DNA of 35,302 nt from contig CAIWJG010000728.1 of the NCBI GenBank assembly GCA_903912925.1, positions 1 to 35,302 on the forward strand, given 5' to 3'. Made by a program: the position numbers and the translations under genes. Positions 8,158 through 16,186 of the stretch are shown piece by piece. The notes under the pieces were generated by a model, which saw nothing but the letters and a program-made list of their open reading frames with translations, made no database searches and was not told where the DNA came from. How positions within the stretch are numbered: position 1 is the stretch's first letter; each line of letters opens with the position of its first letter. The DNA is from an uncultured Verrucomicrobia subdivision 3 bacterium (lineage in GTDB: Bacteria; Verrucomicrobiota; Verrucomicrobiia; Limisphaerales; UBA8199).

Positions 8158-10260
8158 TTACCGTTTCGCGTCCTTCGCCGGCGCCGGGTCGGCAGGGTGA
8201 ACGACCGGCCAGGAGGCACGGAGGGCATCCTTGTACAAGCCAATCTTCTCGATCGGGATCGGCTTGAAACCAATCGCCCACGCCGGGGACTTCTTCTGCA
8301 GGCGAAAGTTGAGGCGCTTTGCATCCACCAGAAGCGGGTCTGTGCCGACCAGGTTGTTCTCGAACGTAAGGAAGGGTTGGGCTTTCTTTTCAACGTCGTC
8401 CCAGCGGCCAAGCCAGCAGACGTTGCGGCGGAACACGTTGCCCACGGGCGCCATAGGGTTATTGGTAAGGATGGTCTGCATTTCCGGATAGCGGGTGCTC
8501 CAGGGCGGTTGGGTGTAAGGGATCTCCGCCAGGCGCTTGCGCAGGTATGGTTCGATGCCCGCACACCACCCGAGCCCCCGGGCATCCACATGAAGCGCCG
8601 GCTTGCAATCAATGAAGAGATTGTTCTCGACGATGGTATCGCGCCCCCCGCCGATAAAGGCAGCCTGGGGCACCTGGTAGAACACATTGCCGTAGCAGTG
8701 CATCGAAGAGAACAGGTCATCCAGATACACTCCCACGCAGCCCTTGCCTTGGAACCCGTACACATGGTGAATGTAGTTGTAGCGGACGACGTTGCCGCGC
8801 TCGTTCCAGTCCTCGTCCATGCCTGGCTGGGTATAGACGGCGCCCGCGTCGTTGGCATGTTCGACGACGTTGTGTAGTTCGTTGTACTCGATCACGTTCT
8901 CCTGTCCGAAGAAGCTGATCGCGATATGCGGCGCGTGGTGGACCAGGTTGTGCGACGCCCGGCAGCCGACACCGATCATCTGGATGCCAGGCCGATACAT
9001 CGGGTGCCAGCGGCTATAGTGATGAATCAGGTTGTTGTCCGCATAATGTTCGCAGTGCGCGAGTGTCTGTTCATTGCCGCCTTTCAGCGCGATGCCGCCA
9101 TCGCCCATCCCGTACAGGTCGCAGCCCACGACCCCATGGTGTATGCCACCGGAAACGTTCACCGCGAAGCCACCCGTGTTACGGATCGTGCAGGCCGTGA
9201 CGAGATTATTGCTGCCGCCGCTGATCGAAACCGCGATGCCCTGGCAGCCTTCCAGCACGAACCCGCGCAAGACGACATGCGACGCCTCTGTCATGGTTAC
9301 CAGGCTGGGGCTTAGGGATACCATGACATGGCCGGTCTCGATTGGCGAAGGCGGCCAGAAGTAGAGCACACCACTCTGGCGGTCCATGCACCACTCCCCC
9401 GGCTGGTCGAGCTCCGAGAGCAGGTTGTAGGCGTAAAACCATTGCCCCTTGCGCATGCCGAGGCTTGGCAGGTCGAGCGTAGCAATGTGCTTCTCGGTAT
9501 CGAACGACTTCACCCGCACGCGCTGATCAGACCAGTCCCAAACCCACCAGCCGTGCAGCATCACATCCTTCTCACCGGCCCAGCGCAGCGGGCGGTCCCC
9601 TTCATAGACGAACCGTGGGGTGGGATCGGCCTTCGCGTCACGATGGTCGTATTCGCCGCCCTCTACCTGTTTGATGTAAGCAACGCCCTCGTTCGGCCAG
9701 CGCGCGATGGTCATCGGCTGCTCGTTGAAGAAGACCTCGAGGCCGGGGTCTGAGCCGCCAAGCCCGGGCGGGTTGGCGAGATCGGCCTCCCTGGCAACGC
9801 CTTGTGCGCGCAAATCAGCCTGCCAGACGTGGCCGCGCGCAGCCGGGTCGAGCCGTGCGAGAAGTTGCGGATCGGTAACCGGCGTCCAACCGCTGACTAA
9901 CCTTCCACCCGCCAGCCGGGCAGCGCCAGCCGTGCTCGATCGCCACACAATAGGCGCACCCGGACCGCCGGAATCTTCGGCCGCGAGTTCCAGCGGCTTC
10001 AAGAGTTCGTAGATGCCGCCGCGGACCTCGACTGTCACACCACGGGCCCCGAGCTTGCCGCTGCGTTTGAGGACGCGCACAGCATCCCGCGCACGCTCCA
10101 ACGTAGCGAATGGGCGAGACGCAGTGCCCGAATTAGCGTCGCTGCCCGTGGGCGCGACGTGGAGTGTGCCCCCGGCAATGGCGGGGAGTTGCGTCGCCAC
10201 GGCGACCCAGGCAAGAGTGATGGCGATCTTCAGCCGAGCGTTGAAGTTCATAACAGGCAT
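8158..10260 (-). CDS. Secreted right-handed beta-helix protein, GH141-like candidate glycosidase
   Basis: This 700-residue protein has a signal peptide (about 30 residues, ending ATQLPAIAGG). It then has the start typical of pectate-lyase-like beta-helix proteins (LHVAPTGSDANSGTASRPFATLERARDAV). The central part (about residues 340-560) is rich in short repeats with N-, V- and H-rich turns (VTACTIRNTGG, NLVHHAPH, NVIEYNELHNV, NVVRYNYIHHV), which indicates a parallel beta-helix. The arrangement resembles GH141-type proteins, known as alpha-L-fucosidases or xylanases, but the exact family and substrate are not certain. It lies 29 bases after the alpha-L-rhamnosidase, suggesting joint action on a rhamnose-containing polysaccharide. 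An alternative ATG (MNFNAR) lies 9 bases inside the chosen start. Confidence 0.75.
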   Translation of the reverse strand: MPVMNFNARLKIAITLAWVAVATQLPAIAGGTLHVAPTGSDANSGTASRPFATLERARDAVRVLKRSGKLGARGVTVEVRGGIYELLKPLELAAEDSGGPGAPIVWRSSTAGAARLAGGRLVSGWTPVTDPQLLARLDPAARGHVWQADLRAQGVAREADLANPPGLGGSDPGLEVFFNEQPMTIARWPNEGVAYIKQVEGGEYDHRDAKADPTPRFVYEGDRPLRWAGEKDVMLHGWWVWDWSDQRVRVKSFDTEKHIATLDLPSLGMRKGQWFYAYNLLSELDQPGEWCMDRQSGVLYFWPPSPIETGHVMVSLSPSLVTMTEASHVVLRGFVLEGCQGIAVSISGGSNNLVTACTIRNTGGFAVNVSGGIHHGVVGCDLYGMGDGGIALKGGNEQTLAHCEHYADNNLIHHYSRWHPMYRPGIQMIGVGCRASHNLVHHAPHIAISFFGQENVIEYNELHNVVEHANDAGAVYTQPGMDEDWNERGNVVRYNYIHHVYGFQGKGCVGVYLDDLFSSMHCYGNVFYQVPQAAFIGGGRDTIVENNLFIDCKPALHVDARGLGWCAGIEPYLRKRLAEIPYTQPPWSTRYPEMQTILTNNPMAPVGNVFRRNVCWLGRWDDVEKKAQPFLTFENNLVGTDPLLVDAKRLNFRLQKKSPAWAIGFKPIPIEKIGLYKDALRASWPVVHPADPAPAKDAKR

Positions 10261-10289
10261 GGGGTCATTCAGTAAACCCTTCAGTCGGC

Positions 10290-13200
10290 TTACCGGCTCT
10301 CGAAGCGGTAGTTCCCGGCACCAACCGAAAAGACCGCGCGGCCATTCTCCATTTTCACCAGCTTCACCCCCTTCGCCTGGGCTGCCAGGTTGCCATCCTC
10401 GGTGACACTCTCCGCGTTCTTTGCGGGCACATAGACCGTTGCCGTCGTGTTAGCCGGCACGGTGACGTTCCAGCGGAACACGCCATCCTTCTTCTGCCAA
10501 TCGCTGGCGATCAGCCCATAGGGCGAGCGGTGTGACGCCTTCACGAACTGCAAATCCCCGACCGGCTCCGGCCGCATGACGATGTGCTTGAAGCCGGGCT
10601 GCTCAGGGTCGGACTTGATGCCGGCCAGATTCTCGTAGAGCCAGATGCCCAGGTCGCCCACAAGCATGACGTGGTTGCCCGAGTTCATCGCCGGGTCGGC
10701 GGTGTCACCGTTCCAAAGCTCCCAGATGGTCGTCGCCCCCTTCTCCACCATGTAGCCCCAGCTTGGATACGTCTTCTGCGCCGCGATGGTGTAGGCCAGG
10801 TCCGCCCGCCCACCGGCCGTGAGCACGCGCATCAGCCATTGGCCGCCGATCAGGCCGGTGCCGATGTGGTCGTGGGTCTCGTTGGTGATCTTCCTGACCA
10901 GTTGGTTGAAGACCCGCTCGCGCTCGCCGTCGGGAACCAGTCCGAAAGCCAGCGGCAGCACACACGAAGTCTGGGAGCCGTTGTCGTATTGGCCCTTATC
11001 GGCGCGGAAGAACTTCTGGTTGAAGGCCGCCTTCAGCTTCTCGGCCAGCTCCGTGAAATGTTGCGCGTCCTCCGCCTTGCCGAGCAAGGTCGCGTATCGG
11101 ACCATGAGCGTCGCGTCGTGATAGAAATAAGCGGTCGCCAGCAGCGCCTTGTCGGTCTTGCGCGCGGGATCATTCGAATGGATCAGCTTCGGGTCCTCCG
11201 GCGGCACGCACCAATCCCCATAAGAGTCGCGGTCGATGATGCCCGCTTTCACGAAGCCGCCCATGAAGTCCATCCATTTCTTCGCGCTGGCGTAATGGCT
11301 CGCGATGATGGCGGAGTCGGCAAACTGCTCGCGCAAGGTGCCGGGAATAATCACCGTGCTGCTCGGCCAGGTGACGTTGTCCGAATAGATCGGCCAGTAT
11401 GCGGGGCAGACATCCGATACGCTGCCGCTCTCCTTTTGCGCATCGGCCATGTCCTGCAGCCACTTGGCGTAGAGTGCGGCCGTGTTGAAGAGGTAAGTCT
11501 CGCCCTTGGACTCGGCGGAGCGATCGCCCAGCCAGCCCTGCCGCTCGTCGCGCTGCGGGCAATCGGTCGAGATGCTCCGGTAATTGCCGCTCACACCCCA
11601 CACGATGTTTTGGTAAATACGGTTCAGCAGCGGGTTGGAGCAGGCAAACTCGCCCGCCGTCTCCACATCGTCATGCACCACCTGACCCTCGATTGATCCC
11701 AGGCTAGGCTTTCCCGGATAGCCGGTCACCTCAACAAACCGAAAGCCGTGATAAGTAAATCGCGGCTCATACACTTCCGTGCCTTTCCCTTTCAGCGTGT
11801 AGGTATCCGTCACTTTCGCCCCCCGGATGTTGTCCAGGTAAAGCGTGCCGTCGGACTTGATCGTCTCCGCGTGCCGCAGCCGGACCTCCGTGCCACGCGC
11901 GCCGGACATCTTGAGGCGGCACCAGCCCACCATGTTCTGGCCCATGTCGAAGATCCACACGCCGGGCTTCGGCTGGGTGAGGGCAATCGGCTTGAGCGTC
12001 TGCATGACCCGGATCGGGTTGATCATCGGCGCCGAGAGCTGCCCACCGGGCGCGGCGACACCTTGTGCAATTTGCCATTGGGCGTCATCGAAACCCGCCG
12101 TGCTCCAGCCGGGCATTTCCATCCGCGCATCGTATTCCTCGCCGTCGTACTCATTGTTCGCCCGAATCGGGCCGGCAGTGGTCAGCTTCCAATTCTCGTC
12201 ACTGACCACCTCCGCCGCCGTGCCGTCCTCATAATCAATGTGCAACTGGAACAGCAGCTTCGGGAAGCCATAGCTCGCCGTGCCCGTCGGCACCGTCGAG
12301 CGCGGGGCAAAGAATCGCCCGTTGCCCAGCATGACCCCGGCAGCGTTCGCCCCTTTCTTCAACTCCTTCGTCACATCGTAAGTGATGTAGAACTCCCGCT
12401 TGGTATAATCCGACAGCGCCGGCGACAGCACCTGGTCGCCAACCTTCTTGCCGTTCAGATAGAACTCACTTAAACCCAAGCCGCACACGTAGGCCATCGC
12501 GCGCCGAACCTTCTTCTCCACCGTGAACTCTCGGCGCAGCATCCGCGCGGCCAACCGTAAGTCCTCGGCCCCCGAGATTGTGCCCCACGGCGCCATGCCC
12601 GCCGGTCCGAGCTTCTGGGCGGCCACCCAGCCCGAATCGTCAAAGGACGCGTCCTTCCAGCCCGCCGTCTCCTGCTGCCCGCTCTTCCAGCTCTCATCCG
12701 TCACCACGACCAGCGGTTCACCCGCGGTGAATTCAATCCGGAGCAGGCCAATCAGCCCCGCCGGATTCGGGTCAGTCCCGTCGTTATGCACCGACGCCGC
12801 GAGCAGATTCTTCCCGCGCTGCAATTGCCCGGTCACGTCGAATTGAGCCGCCGCGTGAAAATCGCTTGCCCCGCCGACCTTCTGGCCATTGATGAAGAAA
12901 TCGCCGCCATTATCGGACGTGAAGAACAGGGTTGCCTGCTTAACGGTGCGTTCGGCTGGGAGGGTGATCGCGCGGCGGAAATACCGCGTGCCGACCGGCG
13001 CATCCTTCTCCGGCTGCCCTTCGGGGAACCAGATCCACTGCGCGTCGCCGAGCACCTTCTTCGCGGCCTGGGACCGGCCGGGTTCGTCCAGCCCCATCCA
13101 TTTGCCATGCCAATCCGAAGGCTGCAGCAGGCCCACGGACCACCGCGCTGGCCGGCTCCATCCTGAGACCCTGCCCTGCTCGTCCCATACCCGGACCTTC

Positions 13201-13586
13201 CAGAAACACTCCTCCTGGGAGAACAGCGGCTTGCCCGCGTAGCGCACCTCGATGGATTGGTCCGAGGCCACCCTGCCGCTGTCCCAGAGATCGCCCTGGT
13301 CCGCATCCAATTCATTCCGGTTGCTCGCGACCAGGATTCGGTAAGCGCTTTGCGACTCGCCCCGCGCGCCGTGCTTCTCCGCGCCCAGAACCCAGCTCAG
13401 ACGCGGCTGCGGCGTATCAATCCCCAACGGGTCGCTCAGAAATTCGCAGCGCAGTTGCCCCACGCCGACCGCCGAGGCCGCCAGCGGCGCAAGAGTAGCC
13501 GCCGCGCAGATCATCAGCAGCGCAGTGAGAAGCCGCCGCGCGGAAACCAGGCGTAGGACAGTAGGGATTCTGAGCAATGTATTCAT
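10290..13586 (-). CDS. Secreted alpha-L-rhamnosidase, GH78
   Basis: This 1098-residue exported enzyme hydrolyses terminal alpha-L-rhamnose. A signal peptide covers about residues 1-39 (LAASAVG). An N-terminal Ig-like domain follows (LRCEFLSDPLGIDTPQPRLSWVL, then WDSGRV and CFWKVRVWDEQGRVS). Two further beta domains come next, one containing a lectin-like insertion near residues 190-310. The (alpha/alpha)6 catalytic domain contains STDCPQRDERQGWLGD, the conserved acidic cluster, and later VEKGATTIWELWNG with the presumed catalytic base glutamate. The domain order and both signature regions are complete, so the enzyme is likely active. It is the first gene of a minus-strand group with the beta-helix protein and the oxidoreductase. 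Confidence 0.9.
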   Translation of the reverse strand: MNTLLRIPTVLRLVSARRLLTALLMICAAATLAPLAASAVGVGQLRCEFLSDPLGIDTPQPRLSWVLGAEKHGARGESQSAYRILVASNRNELDADQGDLWDSGRVASDQSIEVRYAGKPLFSQEECFWKVRVWDEQGRVSGWSRPARWSVGLLQPSDWHGKWMGLDEPGRSQAAKKVLGDAQWIWFPEGQPEKDAPVGTRYFRRAITLPAERTVKQATLFFTSDNGGDFFINGQKVGGASDFHAAAQFDVTGQLQRGKNLLAASVHNDGTDPNPAGLIGLLRIEFTAGEPLVVVTDESWKSGQQETAGWKDASFDDSGWVAAQKLGPAGMAPWGTISGAEDLRLAARMLRREFTVEKKVRRAMAYVCGLGLSEFYLNGKKVGDQVLSPALSDYTKREFYITYDVTKELKKGANAAGVMLGNGRFFAPRSTVPTGTASYGFPKLLFQLHIDYEDGTAAEVVSDENWKLTTAGPIRANNEYDGEEYDARMEMPGWSTAGFDDAQWQIAQGVAAPGGQLSAPMINPIRVMQTLKPIALTQPKPGVWIFDMGQNMVGWCRLKMSGARGTEVRLRHAETIKSDGTLYLDNIRGAKVTDTYTLKGKGTEVYEPRFTYHGFRFVEVTGYPGKPSLGSIEGQVVHDDVETAGEFACSNPLLNRIYQNIVWGVSGNYRSISTDCPQRDERQGWLGDRSAESKGETYLFNTAALYAKWLQDMADAQKESGSVSDVCPAYWPIYSDNVTWPSSTVIIPGTLREQFADSAIIASHYASAKKWMDFMGGFVKAGIIDRDSYGDWCVPPEDPKLIHSNDPARKTDKALLATAYFYHDATLMVRYATLLGKAEDAQHFTELAEKLKAAFNQKFFRADKGQYDNGSQTSCVLPLAFGLVPDGERERVFNQLVRKITNETHDHIGTGLIGGQWLMRVLTAGGRADLAYTIAAQKTYPSWGYMVEKGATTIWELWNGDTADPAMNSGNHVMLVGDLGIWLYENLAGIKSDPEQPGFKHIVMRPEPVGDLQFVKASHRSPYGLIASDWQKKDGVFRWNVTVPANTTATVYVPAKNAESVTEDGNLAAQAKGVKLVKMENGRAVFSVGAGNYRFESR

Positions 13587-13702
13587 AGGGTCAATTGATT
13601 CACAGTGACTTGCGTGTCAGAGGTTCTCATATCGCCCCGCTCTCGTCCAGCCCGCGCAACCGGGACGGCGGAAGCCGGGCAAGGAGAACACCAGACATCC
13701 CA

Positions 13703-13772
13703 CATCCAACATCGAACATGCAAGGATCGGCGCCCGCACAATCATTGGATGTTGGGCGTTCGATGTTGGATG
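13703..13772. repeat. Inverted repeat of the CATCCAACATCGAAC type
   Basis: CATCCAACATCGAAC at 13703-13717 is perfectly inverted at 13758-13772, with a 40-base loop. The right arm continues into a second TGTTGGATG unit. It looks like a dispersed low-complexity repeat rather than a terminator. Confidence 0.75.
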
Positions 13773-13955
13773 TTGGATGTTTCCACGGTTCATGGAGAGG
13801 GCTGGGGTGAGGGGTTTGGAAACACAGCAACGGCGTGGTAGAATAGAGCAATGGGCCGACGGGCTGGCCGCAGCCGCCCAGCCGGCCGCGTAGTACACTG
13901 TTACAAGTTCCGCCACCTCGGCCCCGCCAAACCGCCGCAGCGATCCATCGGCCCC

Positions 13956-14006
13956 TTCGAATACCCTTCGGATACCCTTCGGATGCCATTCGGACGCCCT
14001 GCGGAC
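13956..14006. repeat. 11-bp tandem repeat
   Basis: Four full 11-base units of the form TTCGGATACCC, plus a partial fifth, lie head to tail at 13956, 13967, 13978, 13989 and 14000. They differ by one to three bases each. Confidence 0.7.
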
Positions 14007-14151
14007 TAGTTGGCTGGTGCCTGGCCCTCGCCCCCTAACCGCCCCACTGGCATTTACCCGCTGTCCGGCTGCCAACCTGCTCCACCGGAAAGCATCGGAC
14101 GTTTGGGAGCCTGTGCCTCTCATTAACACCACACTTCTCCGGCTGAATGTA

Positions 14152-14180
14152 TTGCAATCAGTCGGACTTTGTAGTACAGT
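14152..14180 (+). promoter_or_regulatory. Predicted promoter of the RHH/PIN pair, leaderless
   Basis: TTGCAA (14152-14157), a 17-base spacer and TACAGT (14175-14180) form a sigma70-like promoter. The -10 box ends 6 bases before the ATG at 14187, the same distance as in the other small operons of this window. Confidence 0.55.
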
Positions 14181-14186
14181 GCCGGC

Positions 14187-14417
14187 ATGAACGACGTCAT
14201 CCAGATCCGGCTCGGCGGCCAGCGGGCAAGCAATTGGAAGAAGTTCCTCAAGCGCACCGGCCTCAATCAAGCCGACCTCATCCGCGACGCGCTGGATGAA
14301 CGCATGAAAGCCGCCAACGGCGGCCTGCCGTCCGTCGCCGCCAAGTGGGCCGGCAAGGTCAAAGGCAGCGGCGTCACCGCCACCAATGCGGCGGTCGCCA
14401 AAGCTCTGGGCCGATGA
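14187..14417 (+). CDS. Ribbon-helix-helix type antitoxin of a PIN toxin
   Basis: This 76-residue protein has a short N-terminal strand (DVIQIRLG) followed by helices (WKKFLKRTGLNQADLIRDALDERM). The pattern fits a ribbon-helix-helix DNA-binding antitoxin, although the match is by shape rather than by a firm family signature. The C-terminal half, rich in Ala, Lys and Gly, would wrap the toxin. The stop codon overlaps the PIN gene start as ATGA. It probably represses its own promoter. Confidence 0.65.
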   Translation: MNDVIQIRLGGQRASNWKKFLKRTGLNQADLIRDALDERMKAANGGLPSVAAKWAGKVKGSGVTATNAAVAKALGR

Positions 14418-14827
14418 AATACCTCCTGGACACCGGGCCGCTCGTCGCGTTTCTCGATGCAAACGAGACGCCCGCCCTCCGGCGCTGGGCAGTCGAAACC
14501 CTCTCCGTCTTGCCGTGGCCGCTCTGCACCTGCGAGGCGGTGCTGACCGAAGCCGCCCATTTCTTGCGGACTCCCCGGCCACTCGTCGAAATGGTGGAGG
14601 CGGGCGAACTGCTCATCCCATTCACACTCGCCGACCAGGCGCCCGACCTCGCTCGAATTATCGGCGCCTACCACGGACGTAAAGTCTCCCTGGCCGATGC
14701 GTGCCTCGTGCGGATGTCCGAACTGTGGCGCGATGCCACCATCGTCACCCTAGACGCGAAGGACTTTGCCGTGTATCGGCGTTTTGGGCGGGAGGCCATT
14801 CCGCACATCAGCCCGCCACGAGTTTGA
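14414..14827 (+). CDS. PIN-domain ribonuclease toxin, VapC-like
   Basis: This 137-residue PIN protein starts MKYLLDTGPLVAFLD with the first catalytic aspartate at residue 6. It continues with CEAVLTEAAHFL (conserved glutamate), VSLADACLVRMSE (third acidic residue) and IVTLDAKDFAVYRRFG (final aspartates). All expected acidic positions are present, so it should be an active Mg-dependent RNase. The ATG at 14414 overlaps the antitoxin stop by 4 bases, giving a typical antitoxin-first operon. The length matches the family. The RNA target is unknown. Confidence 0.85.
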   Translation: MKYLLDTGPLVAFLDANETPALRRWAVETLSVLPWPLCTCEAVLTEAAHFLRTPRPLVEMVEAGELLIPFTLADQAPDLARIIGAYHGRKVSLADACLVRMSELWRDATIVTLDAKDFAVYRRFGREAIPHISPPRV

Positions 14828-14865
14828 CTGCCAGGACGGCGCGCGGACATTCCTGTCCAATGCCG

Positions 14866-15270
14866 CTAGGAATCGGAACCTGGTCTGGAGGGTGTCAGGC
14901 CCAGAACTGCTGGCACCGTGGAAACGGCGAGAGCCCAGTTCCCCCTCACCCCGATGGAAAATCCGAGATCCGAAATCCGAAAACCGAAGGAGGGCCGAAA
15001 ACCGAAATCCGCCCAGTGAAGTAGCAGGAAGACTTCACGGGCCAAGGAAATCCGAGGGCGAACTTTAGCTGACGGGTCGCGCCGCCGCCCCGGCGCGATG
15101 GAGCAACGTGAAACGTGAGCTGTGAGCTGGGGAGCGTGCCCTGTCATTCGCCTTTCCTTCACGTTTCACGTTTCACGTTTCACGTTTCACTTTCGGCTTT
15201 CGGATTTCGGCTCTCGGATTTCCTTCGGGTTTCGGATTTCGGGTTTCGGATCTCCGCGCCGCCGCGGCGC
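14866..15270 (+). repeat. Composite repeat element, copy 1
   Basis: This element is found again, inverted, at 21873-22188. Shared blocks in order are AGGAATCGGAACCTGGTCT, AGAACTGCTGGCACCGTGG, CCCCTCACCCC, GATGGAAAATCCGA, a run of CCGAAATCCGAAAACCGA units, TTAGCTGACGGGTCGCGCCG, and finally CTTTCGGATTTCGGCTCTCG. The first CCGAAAT-rich part and the last TTTCGG-rich part are inverted relative to each other, so one copy could fold back on itself. It carries no credible reading frame. It separates the RHH/PIN and YefM/YoeB operons. Confidence 0.8.
15158..15190. repeat. 7-bp tandem repeat TTCACGT
   Basis: About 4.7 head-to-tail copies of TTCACGT lie inside the composite element. The inverse form CGTGAAACGTGA occurs at 15107-15118, allowing a hairpin. 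This block is absent from copy 2 of the composite element, so it is a separate insertion or expansion. Confidence 0.85.
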
Positions 15271-15343
15271 GGCTTGGGCGTTGCTGGGGTTGCCAGCCGC
15301 AGCAACTGCGGTTAGGGTGTGACGGTCAATAAGATCACGCGCC

Positions 15344-15649
15344 ATGTACACCATTTACCGGCTCAATGCGGACGAGCTCGACAGCAAGTTTCTTGAAAGC
15401 TTGAAGTCGGCCTTCGGCCACAAGCAGATCGAGATTGCCGTCTCCGAATCCGATGAGACCGACTATCTGCTGCGCGCGCCCGCCAACCGGGAACATCTGG
15501 TGAGCGCTCTGGCGGACGTCGAAGCCGGTCGCAACCTCGTCACGCCCGACCAAGCGCCGTTCCGATGCGGGCGGTCGCGTTCCACGCCGGTGCCTTCGGC
15601 GATTACACCGACTGGGCCAAGCGCGACCCCAAACTCTTTGAGCGCCTGA
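15344..15649 (+). CDS. YefM/Phd-like antitoxin with probable lost stop codon
   Basis: The first 74 residues (MYTIYRLNADELDSKFLESL, then IEIAVSESDETDYLLRAPANREHLVSALADVEAGRNLV) match small YefM/Axe-type antitoxins that pair with YoeB toxins. Such proteins normally end about where residue 74 lies. At that point the frame reads CGATG, with the toxin ATG inside it. A T in place of the C would give TGATG, the usual stop-start overlap. As it stands the frame runs on for 27 low-similarity residues and overlaps the toxin gene by 85 bases. The extra tail lies in the region that usually contacts the toxin, so it may affect neutralisation. The loss of the stop is inferred from one strand of sequence and could be a sequencing error. 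Confidence 0.75.
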   Translation: MYTIYRLNADELDSKFLESLKSAFGHKQIEIAVSESDETDYLLRAPANREHLVSALADVEAGRNLVTPDQAPFRCGRSRSTPVPSAITPTGPSATPNSLSA

Positions 15650-15822
15650 CCCGCCTGATCGTCGAAACTCTGCGCGACCCGTTCGGCGGCATCGGCAAAC
15701 CGGAGCCGCTCAAGCACGAACTCAAAGGGTGCTGGTCCCGCCGCATCAACGACGAACACCGCCTCGTTTACAAGGTCACCGACGAGTCGCTCATCATACT
15801 CTCCTGCCGCTACCACTACTGA
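15565..15822 (+). CDS. YoeB-family mRNA endonuclease toxin
   Basis: This 85-residue protein matches Txe/YoeB toxins, which cleave mRNA in the ribosomal A site. Visible family features are YTDWAKRDPKLFERLTRLI, then DPFGGIGKPEPLKHELKGCWSRRINDEHRLVYKV, and the terminal LSCRYHY with the catalytic-type His and Tyr. The sequence is complete and of normal length. It starts inside the antitoxin frame, so its translation probably depends on the antitoxin gene. Confidence 0.85.
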   Translation: MRAVAFHAGAFGDYTDWAKRDPKLFERLTRLIVETLRDPFGGIGKPEPLKHELKGCWSRRINDEHRLVYKVTDESLIILSCRYHY

Positions 15823-15906
15823 CGCCCTGCCGGCCGTGGGTTGGGCGCGTCACTCCGGGCGCACCGGCTTTAGTATGTGGAACGACGGCGGGCGGAGAGG
15901 AGATGG

Positions 15907-16040
15907 AACCGCTTCAGCGGTTTCTCCTTCCCGCATGCTCGCGCGCATTCACGCGGATACCAACCGCAGTAGTCACAGGAAACCGTTGAAATGGTTAGGC
16001 CGCAGTGCGGGAGCACCCTGCACCCAACTGAAGTTGGGTG
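15907..16040. repeat. Chain of small palindromes
   Basis: AACCGCTTCAGCGGTT (15907-15922), AACCGTTGAAATGGTT (15981-15996) and CACCCAACTGAAGTTGGGTG (16021-16040) lie in series between the YoeB gene and the cassette array. The last is a perfect inverted repeat with a 2-base loop. They resemble the palindromic units at the left end of the window in style, not in sequence. No gene is seen in 15823-16083. Confidence 0.7.
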
Positions 16041-16083
16041 CTAACCTCATCGCGAGAAAGCGCGAGGTCTCTGGCCTCATACC

Positions 16084-16186
16084 GCCGAACGATCAGGGTG
16101 AGCGACGGGAGGCAGCCGCCTCTGACGCCCGATTTGTCTCCGAACCAGACGGCTGCCTCCCGTTCGCTCCACCCTGCGGATTAGAA
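16084..16186 (-). other. attC-like recombination site 3, end of cassette C
   Basis: On the minus strand the site runs from TTCTAAT (R'' box, 16186-16180) through a long imperfect stem to GTTCGGC (R' box, 16090-16084). After aligning the arms, the left arm has two unpaired extra bases: a G in CAGGGTG[G]AGCG and an A in GCG[A]ACGGG. Such extrahelical bases are the hallmark of folded attC sites. Box-to-stem spacing is equal on both sides (3 bases). The R'' box ends in AAT, not AAC, so this site is degenerate and may recombine poorly. The stop codon of the HEAT gene lies inside it. Confidence 0.65.

Larger units (their letters stand above)
13587..14151. other. Gene-free repeat-rich stretch
   Basis: I see no convincing gene in this 565-base gap. 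It holds the 15-bp perfect inverted repeat at 13703-13772, a run of 11-base tandem units at 13956-14006, and a fragment (13793-13811) related to the 'GGGGTGAGGGG' side of the repeat that interrupts pheT and the toxin gene. A GTAGTACACTG sequence near 13890 resembles the GTAGTACAGTG at the promoter of the next gene. Confidence 0.5.

Noticed and set aside
7926..8858. 310-codon minus-strand open frame
   Set aside because: It overlaps the beta-helix gene in another frame, has Arg/Ser-rich low-complexity sequence and no family features.
10584..11696. 370-codon plus-strand open frame opposite the rhamnosidase
   Set aside because: It is antisense to a fully supported GH78 gene. Long antisense frames are expected in GC-rich DNA.
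13617..14582. 321-codon minus-strand open frame
   Set aside because: It crosses repeats and the RHH/PIN genes on the other strand, and its translation is low-complexity.
14866..15270. CRISPR-like or retron-like array in the repeat region
   Set aside because: Repeat units are 7-13 bases with no unique spacers of constant length, and there are no cas or reverse transcriptase genes.
15326..15343. Leaderless promoter before the YefM gene, like the other four
   Set aside because: A TAAGAT lies 8, not 6, bases before the ATG and no -35 box is found at the right distance.
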